Both the position numbers and the translations under genes were made by a program. A stretch of DNA of 64,000 nucleotides from CAVUFH01 sp963740835 (lineage in GTDB: Bacteria; Actinomycetota; Acidimicrobiia; IMCC26256; PALSA-610): contig CAVUFH010000003.1 in NCBI GenBank assembly GCA_963740835.1, forward strand, positions 1,550,001-1,614,000. The letters are read 5' to 3'. Positions 44,420-52,025 of the stretch are shown here, in pieces (within the stretch, counting starts at the first letter, position 1; every line of letters begins with the position of its first letter). The notes below the pieces were generated by a model. That model did no database searches. It was not told where the DNA came from and was given only the letters and a program-made list of their open reading frames with translations.

Positions 44420-45340
44420 ATGTACGGCACCCAGGAAACCTCGAGCCGGACCGGCGGGCAGGGCGGATTGACGACCCCGCGGCGCAACCGGTTCTTCCAC
44501 GGCAAGATGATGGACGTTTACCACTTCGAGATGGAGACCGGTTACGGCATCTCGATGCGGCGCACGCTGAACCGCCTCGTCGCCGGGTACGGCGTGTTGT
44601 GCGGTCTCGATGTTGTGCAGGGCGACGACCCGTGCTCGGTGCGCGTCAGGCCGGGAGCCGCCATCGACGGATGGGGGCGCGAGATCATCGTGCCCACCGA
44701 TTCGCAATCCGTGCGGATCCCCGCCGCGCTCGTCGATCGCGTCTGCGGTCGTGACGACTGCTACGACGGCGACGGCGACGGCAAGGGCGATTCCGGGAGC
44801 ACGGGCCCGACCGAGGACGGGCCGCAGCAATCGTCGCCGCGCGACACGCCACCGGACGACTCCCAACCGGAGGACCACCGGCACCACAACGGACGGGACG
44901 ATGACGACGACGCGTGCATCACGGTCCTGCTCTGCTACCACGAATGCGAGAGCGATCCGGTCGCGGTGCTCGCAGGTGACTGCTCGACGTCGACGCCGTG
45001 CGCGCCGAGCTCCATCCGCGAGCAGTACCGAATCGACTTCGAGGCGGGCTGCACTGAACCGGTCGAGATCAGCTGCCGCTTTCCCGATGTCCTCCGGCGC
45101 GGCGAGCTCGACTACGGCGCGCTCGCGCGCTGGGTGACGCAGGAATGCACGTACGCGAGGAACCCCTGCATCCCGCTCGCGAACGTGCGCCTCGACTGCC
45201 GCGACGGTGGGTGTGACATCAACGACATCGACATCGAGATCCGACCCGTCGTGTACGGGAACGACATCATCCTCGACATCCTCAGCCGGATCGTCGAGGA
45301 GAGTCGCCCGGAAGGCGGCGACGGACGGCGCAGACGATGA
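44420..45340 (+). CDS. Cys-rich eCIS-cluster protein, paralogue 3
   Basis: 306 aa. The ATG at 44420 follows a perfect AGGAGGAG; a GTG at 44405 is also in frame. R-N-R-F-F-H-G-K-M-M-D-V-Y-H-F and L-N-R-L-V-A-G-Y-G-V-L-C-G-L-D-V, then V-R-P-G-A-A-I-D-G-W-G-R-E-I-I-V, show the shared family fold. A highly acidic, Ser/Pro-rich low-complexity insert (about residues 116-165) follows. The protein has about 18 cysteines, many in pairs (V-C-G-R-D-D-C-Y, C-Y-H-E-C-E-S-D). Disulphides or metal clusters are possible. Function unknown. Confidence 0.7.
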   Translation: MYGTQETSSRTGGQGGLTTPRRNRFFHGKMMDVYHFEMETGYGISMRRTLNRLVAGYGVLCGLDVVQGDDPCSVRVRPGAAIDGWGREIIVPTDSQSVRIPAALVDRVCGRDDCYDGDGDGKGDSGSTGPTEDGPQQSSPRDTPPDDSQPEDHRHHNGRDDDDDACITVLLCYHECESDPVAVLAGDCSTSTPCAPSSIREQYRIDFEAGCTEPVEISCRFPDVLRRGELDYGALARWVTQECTYARNPCIPLANVRLDCRDGGCDINDIDIEIRPVVYGNDIILDILSRIVEESRPEGGDGRRRR

Positions 45341-45407
45341 CGAAGCGGCATCCGGCCGCGTTGCCTCGCACGGCACGCGGCACCGCCACTGAAGCGAAAG
45401 AGGAACG

Positions 45408-46523
45408 ATGGTGACGACGCCAGCTCCGACGACCTCCCAACACGGCGACGCGACGTCGAAGCCGTGCTGCAGCGACGGGAACTCCTGCTTCCCATACGGG
45501 ATCCAGGAACGTCCGCGTTACTTCCCGCGCCAGTTGATGACGCCCGGCGAGCTCACGCTCGAAGCGGAGTACTTCCGCGACCGGATGCGCCGGCACAACG
45601 TCTATCTGCACGGTTGGGGCGTCGTGTGCGGCGCACTCGTGTGCGTCGTACCGGCGAAGCCGAAGATCGTGAGCAACACTCCGTCCCGCATCTCGGCCAG
45701 CGATGTGACGTACGAACAAGCGGGCAGCAACCCGGCACCGGGCATGCCGACGACCGATGTGCCTGCGACCGAACCGTGGCTCGTGCGCGTCGAGTCCGGC
45801 TACATCCTCGGCCCGTACGGCGACGAGATCATCATCGACTGTCCGCGCGAGGTTCCGTTGCGCGGAACGGGTGTGACTGGTTGCGGCGATGTCACCGAAC
45901 AACTCGATCCGTGGTGCAGCGAGGTGTACGTCAAGCAGAAGGACGGTCCCCGCTACATCGCGGTGCGCTACAAGGAATGCCAGGTGCGTCCGGTGCGCGC
46001 GCAGCCGGCGGCATGTGGTTGCGATGAACAGCCGTGCGAGTACTCGCGCTACCGCGACGGCTACGAGATCGGCATCCTCGACTGCTGCCCGGACTCGCAC
46101 GAGCCCGAGCGTCACCGCGCTGACGAGAGCCGGAACCCACCCTGCCCGTGCTGCCCCGACAGCCCGTGGGTCGTCCTCGCCCGGGTCGAGGTCGACGCCG
46201 ATGGCATCGTCCAGGCGATCGACAACTGCGAGTGCCGCCGCATCGTGCACTCCGATCGCGAAAACTGGACGCAGTGCACCGGCACCGACTGCGACGAGGG
46301 CACGACTCGTCCGGACTCGATCGATCGAGTGCCGCCCTATCGCGAGCCGGTGCCCATCGGCGAGCCGATCCCGCTCCCAAACACGCCTCCGGAAACGCGA
46401 CCCATTCCCGCCAAGGTCGTCGCGAAGCGCACGACGCGCGCGGCCGAGACCCCCGAGCCGGCCAAGCGCGTCCAGAAGCGCGCCCGCAAAGCCACCAAGC
46501 GCGCGCCCCGCAAGCGCACATGA
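45408..46523 (+). CDS. Cys-rich eCIS-cluster protein, paralogue 4, with Lys/Arg tail
   Basis: 371 aa. It shows P-R-Y-F-P-R-Q-L-M-T-P-G-E-L, R-R-H-N-V-Y-L-H-G-W-G-V-V-C-G-A-L-V, and V-E-S-G-Y-I-L-G-P-Y-G-D-E-I-I. About 25 cysteines occur in clusters such as P-C-C-S-D, A-C-G-C-D-E-Q-P-C, L-D-C-C-P-D and P-P-C-P-C-C-P-D-S, resembling metal-binding or disulphide-knot segments. The last ~45 residues are Lys/Arg/Ala-rich (A-K-R-V-Q-K-R-A-R-K-A-T-K-R), like histone-H1-type tails, and could bind nucleic acid or acidic surfaces. It overlaps the DUF4157 gene by ATGA, suggesting a link to that cargo. Confidence 0.7.
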   Translation: MVTTPAPTTSQHGDATSKPCCSDGNSCFPYGIQERPRYFPRQLMTPGELTLEAEYFRDRMRRHNVYLHGWGVVCGALVCVVPAKPKIVSNTPSRISASDVTYEQAGSNPAPGMPTTDVPATEPWLVRVESGYILGPYGDEIIIDCPREVPLRGTGVTGCGDVTEQLDPWCSEVYVKQKDGPRYIAVRYKECQVRPVRAQPAACGCDEQPCEYSRYRDGYEIGILDCCPDSHEPERHRADESRNPPCPCCPDSPWVVLARVEVDADGIVQAIDNCECRRIVHSDRENWTQCTGTDCDEGTTRPDSIDRVPPYREPVPIGEPIPLPNTPPETRPIPAKVVAKRTTRAAETPEPAKRVQKRARKATKRAPRKRT

Positions 46524-48676
46524 CGACTCGGAGCCGGCAACCGGCCCGAACCCAACGCGACGGCAAGAGCGATGCGCGCGCGCGGAATCCGGACGCGAAT
46601 CGTCCGGCGCCGCACGACGCGACCGGGCGTTCCTCGATGCTGCGATCCTTGCAGCGCGGCATGGGCAACCGACGGCTCCAGTCGGAGATCAGCGCCCAGG
46701 ACGGGCATCCGCTCGACGATTCGGCCCGCACCACGATGGAGCGCGGGTTCGGTACCGATCTGAACGGGGTTCGCGTGCATGCGGACGCACGCGGCGCGGC
46801 GCAAGCGCGCGCGCTCGGCGCGGACGCGTTCACGACCGGATCCGACATCTTTTTCGGGTCGGGGCGATACCAACCGCAGACCACGGCTGGGCGCGAGCTC
46901 TTGGCGCACGAGCTTGCGCACGTTGTCCAGCAACGTCACGGTGCCCCGGGCTTCGGGATGGGGCGGGTCGGAGACACTCACGAGCGCGAAGCCGATGCGG
47001 CCGCGCGCGGAATCGCGCGTGGGGGTCGGGCCACCATCCGGGCGCGAGGCGGTGTGCCCGCGCTGCAGCGGCAAGCATCCACGACCGACGCGCCTGCAAC
47101 GGACGCGCCGGCGACTGACACACCGACCGCCGACGCGCCCGCGAATGCACCCAACCTCGTGCCGCCGGAGCCGGAACCCGAGACGGACGAGGAGCGCTTG
47201 AACCGGATGCTGCGCGATCCCGCGCAACCGGGCGCGGGCCAGACGCAACCGGCCGGAGGTCGGCCCGCCCGCGCGCCACAGGTGGACCTTGCGGCCGCCG
47301 TGCGCGAGATGCTCGCCGCGTGCGAGCGCGACACGAACGCCACCGCGGCGCGCGAGCAGGCCGCGACCGCGCCGGGCACGCAGAGCCCGGGCACGACCTA
47401 TCCGAAGGACGAGCTGAAGCGGCGGATCGAGGCGTGCCTCGACACGCCCGAAGGCCAGCGCGTCCAGCGGCTGGCCAAGCAGGTCTTGCTGAGCCGCAAG
47501 GGCGCGCCCATCACGATCGCGGCGTGGCTCGCGTCGATCGCCGCGACCGGTCACGCGTACTACATCCCCGCGATCCCGCTCGGTGACGAGTTGGAGCTCT
47601 CACTCGGCGTCGAAGGTCCGGTGACCTCACCCGAGAAGGTCATGGTCACGCTCAAGTTCTCCGGCGTGCCGTCCTGGCTCGAGCGCGCCGGCCGCGCGGT
47701 GTGGGGTGCGACCAAGGCGGTCGGGAGCGCGATCGGCGGCGCGGCTGCGGCGGTGGGCGGCGCGATCTGGTCCGGGCTGAAGTGGCTCGGTCGCGGCGCC
47801 GCGACGGTGGGCCGCGCGATCGGACGCGGCGCGGCCGCGGTCGGCGGCGCGATCTGGAGCGGGCTGAAGGCGACCGGCCGCGCCATCGCAACGGTGGCCG
47901 GCGCGGTCTGGAACGGCATCACGTGGGTCGCCGGACAGCTCTGGGACAAGGCGGTCGGCATCTTCCAGCGCATCGCGCGGTGGATCGTGCGGCTCCCGCA
48001 GCGCGTCGGGCGACTGTTGCTCGGGTTGTGGGAGGCGGTGAAGGCAGTCAGGCCCTGGTCGCTCGACTGGTGGAAGTCACTCGGAGATGCGACCACATGG
48101 TTGAACCTCTTGAAGTGGCTCGGCGCACGCGTCATCGATCTCCTGGAGATCGGCGGGTTCGGCGAGATCTATGAAACCGCGATGGACTTCATCAAGTTCA
48201 ACACGCGCACGTTGACGGACGCCGAGAAGGACACCGCGCACGCCGTCTTCGGCGACTCGATCGACCTGTCCTTGATACACGTCGACGAACACGCGGTCAT
48301 CGGCCCTGCGTTCAGCGATCGGGAGTACACGAGCTTCCACACCATCAACGGGTGGGGTCACATCGACACCGACGTGCTCATGCACGAGATGACCCACGTG
48401 TGGCAGTACGAGCAGGCCGGCGCGATCTACATGCCGCAGGCGATCCACGCCCAGGTGTGGGGAGGCGGTTACGAGTACGGCGGGGCGGCCGGTCTCCGAG
48501 CGGCCCAGGCCGCGGGGAAGGGCTACTCGAGCTTCAACCGTGAACAACAAGCGCAGATCGTGCAGGACTTCTTCAAGAAGACCCAGAGTGATCCCGACGT
48601 GCAGCTGTACGCGAGCTTCGTGCAGAACGTCTCGACGCTGACCGCCGCGCAGCTCGTCGCCGGCCGTCCGCGATGA
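46520..48676 (+). CDS. DUF4157 (eCIS core) protein with second HExxH domain, candidate cargo/effector
   Basis: 718 aa, ATG overlapping the previous stop. Residues ~60-140 are DUF4157, the domain most associated with eCIS cargo: M-E-R-G-F-G-T-D-L-N-G-V-R-V-H, then L-L-A-H-E-L-A-H-V-V-Q-Q with His130-Glu131. An Ala/Thr/Pro-rich linker with T-D-A-P repeats follows. Residues ~385-500 contain Gly/Ala amphipathic repeats (A-V-G-G-A-I-W-S-G-L-K occurs twice), suggesting membrane insertion. A C-terminal domain has a second zinc motif, V-L-M-H-E-M-T-H-V-W-Q-Y at ~619-630. It is the last gene of the eCIS operon. I infer a secreted toxin with a DUF4157 loading module, a membrane-active middle and a metalloprotease-like end. 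Confidence 0.8.
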   Translation: MTTRSRQPARTQRDGKSDARARNPDANRPAPHDATGRSSMLRSLQRGMGNRRLQSEISAQDGHPLDDSARTTMERGFGTDLNGVRVHADARGAAQARALGADAFTTGSDIFFGSGRYQPQTTAGRELLAHELAHVVQQRHGAPGFGMGRVGDTHEREADAAARGIARGGRATIRARGGVPALQRQASTTDAPATDAPATDTPTADAPANAPNLVPPEPEPETDEERLNRMLRDPAQPGAGQTQPAGGRPARAPQVDLAAAVREMLAACERDTNATAAREQAATAPGTQSPGTTYPKDELKRRIEACLDTPEGQRVQRLAKQVLLSRKGAPITIAAWLASIAATGHAYYIPAIPLGDELELSLGVEGPVTSPEKVMVTLKFSGVPSWLERAGRAVWGATKAVGSAIGGAAAAVGGAIWSGLKWLGRGAATVGRAIGRGAAAVGGAIWSGLKATGRAIATVAGAVWNGITWVAGQLWDKAVGIFQRIARWIVRLPQRVGRLLLGLWEAVKAVRPWSLDWWKSLGDATTWLNLLKWLGARVIDLLEIGGFGEIYETAMDFIKFNTRTLTDAEKDTAHAVFGDSIDLSLIHVDEHAVIGPAFSDREYTSFHTINGWGHIDTDVLMHEMTHVWQYEQAGAIYMPQAIHAQVWGGGYEYGGAAGLRAAQAAGKGYSSFNREQQAQIVQDFFKKTQSDPDVQLYASFVQNVSTLTAAQLVAGRPR

Positions 48677-48695
48677 CTTGCGCACCGAGCGGCGG

Positions 48696-51600
48696 TCATG
48701 ACCTGCTCCTCCTCGAAAGCATGGAGTCGACCTCGGAGTCGGAGAGCTGCGTCAAGCGCACAAGGATCTCCGCGGTCTTCGCAACGCGGTGCCGCATCGC
48801 TGCGTCCGAGCCGAGAACCGCAGCCATGCCCGCGACAGTCGGCTGCTCGAAGAGGCTGCGTAGCGGCAAGTCGACGTGCAGCGTTTCTCGGACCTGCGAA
48901 GCGAGTTGCGTAGCCAACAGCGAGTGGCCTCCGAGGTCATTGAAGAAGTCGTCGTCGACGCCGACTTGTTCGAGGCGCAGCACGCTTCCCCACAACTCGG
49001 CGAGAACGATCTCGAGCGCGCCCTTCGGCGCGACGTACCTCGATGCGCCTTCGGCGGTCGCGGGTGGCGGCAACGCCCGTCGGTCGAGCTTGCCGCTGGG
49101 CGTGAGCGGGAACGCGTCGACGACCACGAAGGCTCCCGGGAGGAGGTATTCGGGCAGGAGCTCGCGTAGGAACCGGCGGAGCTCGGCCGGGGCGAGATGA
49201 GGCTCCGACACTCGTACGTACGCCACCAGTCGGACATCCCCCGGTTGATCCTCCCGAGCCACGACGGCGACCTCGCGGACCGCGGGATGCGTGGCGAGTG
49301 CAGCTTCGACCTCTGCTGGCTCGACCCGATGGCCCCGGATCTTCAGCTGATGATCGGCGCGCGCGACGTACTCGATGGCGCCATCGCGCCGCTGACGAAC
49401 CAGGTCACCCGTACGGTAGAGGCGCGCCGCGGAGTCGGCTGCGAAGGGATCGGGGACGAAGCTCGCCGCGGTCAGTTCAGGTTGGTTGACGTAGCCGCGG
49501 GCGACCCCCTCGCCGCCGACGTACAGCTCGCCTATCGCGCCGAGTGGCACCGGCTCGGCGTGGCGGTCGAGGACGTATGTCCGGACATTCTGGATCGGGC
49601 GGCCGATAGGCACTCGGTAGGGGAGCCGGGGGTCCTCGCGTGGGTCATGCCAGGTGGCATCCCACACCTCTGATGTGCCGTAGAGGTTGTAGAGCACCGC
49701 GTGTGGCAGCTGCTGCTCGAACCGGTTGCGCAGCTCTCGGGTCAACGGCTCGCCGCTGCTCACCCAGAACCCAAGGCGTGGGAGACGGCGATCAAGGTCG
49801 GGATATGCATCGAGCAACGCCCGCAGTAGGGACGGCACCAGCCACACCCGGCTGACGTCGACTTCGGCCATCGCGTCGACCAGGGCACGTGGGTCACGCA
49901 CGACCTCGTCAGCCAGGATGACTGTCGGGACGCCCTGGAGGAGAGGCCCGAGAAACTCCCATAGGGAGTCGACGAAGCTGGCTGCCGTCTTCTGACAGCC
50001 CACTTCCTCGCGAGCGAATGGATAGGCGTCCCACATCCACGTCAATCGGTTGAGGATCTGGCGGTGTTCCACCGCCACGCCCTTGGGTTGTCCAGTCGAT
50101 CCGGACGTGTAGATGACATAGGCGAGTGCATCCGGTCCGACGACGATGTCCAGGCGGCCTTCGAGCTCGGCCGCGATCGCGGTGCGATCAGTGTCGAGGC
50201 GTACGACGGGTCGATCAGACGGCGAGAACGATGCGGCGAGCGTGTCGTTCGTGACGAGCACGCCGGCGCGCGCGTCATCGAGCATGAAGGCGAGTCGATG
50301 GTCCGGGTAGGTCGGATCGAGCGGAAGGTACGCCCCGCCCGCCTTCAAAATAGCGAGCAATGCGACAGCGAGTTCAAGTCCTCGGTCGACGCACACCCCG
50401 ACGACTACCTCGGGACCGACGCCGAGGCGGCGCAAGTGATGCGCGAGGCGATTGGCGCGACCATCGAGTTCGACGTACGAGAGCGAGCTGTCGCCGGAGA
50501 CAAACGCGATGGCATCCGGGGTGCGGTCCACCTGTGCCTCGAAAAGCGCGACGACGCTGCCCCGGTCGTAGGTGATCGCAGTCCGGTTCCACTCCACGAG
50601 AATCCGTTGCCGTTCGTGCTCGTTCAGCATCGGCAATGTCGACACCGGCTGGTCCGGGCATCGCGCGATGGCGTCGAGCAGGGTGACGTAGTGCCGGGCG
50701 AGCTGAGTGACTGTCGCTCGGTCGAACAGGTCGGTGTCGTACTCGACCTGGCCGACGAGGCCGTCCCGTGTCTCGCACAGGGTGACGACCAGGTCGAACA
50801 GCGACGCTTCCTGCGTCGCGCCCACCACCGGGTCTGCGTCTGCGCCGGTCTCATGCCGTGCAGCCGGCGCGTTGAAGAGGTGGAGCACGACCTGAAACAT
50901 CGGGTTGCGGCTGAGGTCGCGCTCGGGTGCCAGCTCCTCGACGAGCTTCGCGAAGGGCAGATCCTGGTGCGCGTAGGCGTCGAGGGCGACCTCGCGAACC
51001 CGTCGGAGCAGTTCGGTGAAGGACGGATCCCCGTCCGTCCGGGTACGAAGAACGACGGTATTGATGAAGAAGCCGATCAGTCGCTCGGTCTGCACCCGGG
51101 TCCGGCCGGCGAGATATGTACCGACGGCGACGTCGTCCTGGCCGCAGTAGCGCGCGAGCAGGGCCTGAAACGCGGCGAGCAGGACCATGAAGAGCGTCGA
51201 GCCCTCACGATGGGCGAGTGACTCGAGCGCGCGTGCGACGGGTTCGGGTACGACGAGGGAGACGGCCGACCCTCGGAAGCGCTGCACAGCCGGACGGGGT
51301 CGATCGAGCGGCAACTCGAGGACGGGGACATCGGCCAGCTGCGTCCGCCAGTACGCGACGAGATCTTCCCGCGCTTCGCCGGCGAGCATTTCCCGCTGCC
51401 AGACGGCGTACTCGCCATATTGCAGCGGCAGGTCGGGCAACGACGGTCGCCGACCGGTTGCAAACGCGACGTAACCGCGACGCAGTTCGTCGAAGAGGAT
51501 GCCCATCGACCAGCCGTCCGAGATGATGTGATGCATCGTGAGGAAGAACACGTACTCGACGCGATCGAGGCGGGCGACGCGCGCTCGGATGAGTGGGCCC

Positions 51601-52025
51601 GTGGTCAGGTCGAAGGGCCGGCGAGCTTCCTCAGCGGCGAGCCGTATCACCTCGGCGTCTCGCTCCGCCGGGAGCAGGGCCCGGAGGTCATGGACGGGGA
51701 GCGGCACCTTGAGGGAGTGCGTAACGCGCTGCACCGGACGACCATCCACGGCCGCGAAGCTGGTGCGTAGCGACTCGTGGCGGGCGACGACCGCGTTGAG
51801 GCTGCGCCGCAACGCGCCGACGACGAGCGGGGCGCGGACCCGCACCGCCGTCGGGATGTTGTAGAAGGAATTCCCGGGCGTCATCTGCTCGAGGAACCAC
51901 AGCCGCTCCTGGGCGAACGAGAGGGGAAACGTCGACGGCCGGTTGTTCCCGACGCGTAAGAGGTCGGCGAGCCGCGTTTGGGTCGCGTCGGACGTCATCA
52001 GGCCCGCGCGGTGGTCGAGAGTCAC
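48696..52025 (-). CDS. Non-ribosomal peptide synthetase, module 2 (C-A-PCP)
   Basis: 1109 aa, GTG at 52025 overlapping the upstream NRPS stop (GTGA). Condensation domain at ~15-450 with M-H-H-I-I-S-D-G near 165. Adenylation domain at ~470-960 with Y-T-S-G-S-T-G-Q-P-K-G near 640 and T-P-S-G-K-L-D. PCP has L-G-G-H-S-L-L-A with the Ser at ~1034. No thioesterase or reductase domain follows; the chain end is only a short helix. The substrate pocket starts F-V-D-S-L-W (V-D-x-x-W in place of D-A-x-x-W), a code group I associate loosely with beta-alanine-like or unusual substrates; alignment by eye is not safe. It is the last gene of the minus-strand NRPS operon. Confidence 0.9.
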   Translation of the reverse strand: MTLDHRAGLMTSDATQTRLADLLRVGNNRPSTFPLSFAQERLWFLEQMTPGNSFYNIPTAVRVRAPLVVGALRRSLNAVVARHESLRTSFAAVDGRPVQRVTHSLKVPLPVHDLRALLPAERDAEVIRLAAEEARRPFDLTTGPLIRARVARLDRVEYVFFLTMHHIISDGWSMGILFDELRRGYVAFATGRRPSLPDLPLQYGEYAVWQREMLAGEAREDLVAYWRTQLADVPVLELPLDRPRPAVQRFRGSAVSLVVPEPVARALESLAHREGSTLFMVLLAAFQALLARYCGQDDVAVGTYLAGRTRVQTERLIGFFINTVVLRTRTDGDPSFTELLRRVREVALDAYAHQDLPFAKLVEELAPERDLSRNPMFQVVLHLFNAPAARHETGADADPVVGATQEASLFDLVVTLCETRDGLVGQVEYDTDLFDRATVTQLARHYVTLLDAIARCPDQPVSTLPMLNEHERQRILVEWNRTAITYDRGSVVALFEAQVDRTPDAIAFVSGDSSLSYVELDGRANRLAHHLRRLGVGPEVVVGVCVDRGLELAVALLAILKAGGAYLPLDPTYPDHRLAFMLDDARAGVLVTNDTLAASFSPSDRPVVRLDTDRTAIAAELEGRLDIVVGPDALAYVIYTSGSTGQPKGVAVEHRQILNRLTWMWDAYPFAREEVGCQKTAASFVDSLWEFLGPLLQGVPTVILADEVVRDPRALVDAMAEVDVSRVWLVPSLLRALLDAYPDLDRRLPRLGFWVSSGEPLTRELRNRFEQQLPHAVLYNLYGTSEVWDATWHDPREDPRLPYRVPIGRPIQNVRTYVLDRHAEPVPLGAIGELYVGGEGVARGYVNQPELTAASFVPDPFAADSAARLYRTGDLVRQRRDGAIEYVARADHQLKIRGHRVEPAEVEAALATHPAVREVAVVAREDQPGDVRLVAYVRVSEPHLAPAELRRFLRELLPEYLLPGAFVVVDAFPLTPSGKLDRRALPPPATAEGASRYVAPKGALEIVLAELWGSVLRLEQVGVDDDFFNDLGGHSLLATQLASQVRETLHVDLPLRSLFEQPTVAGMAAVLGSDAAMRHRVAKTAEILVRLTQLSDSEVDSMLSRRSRS

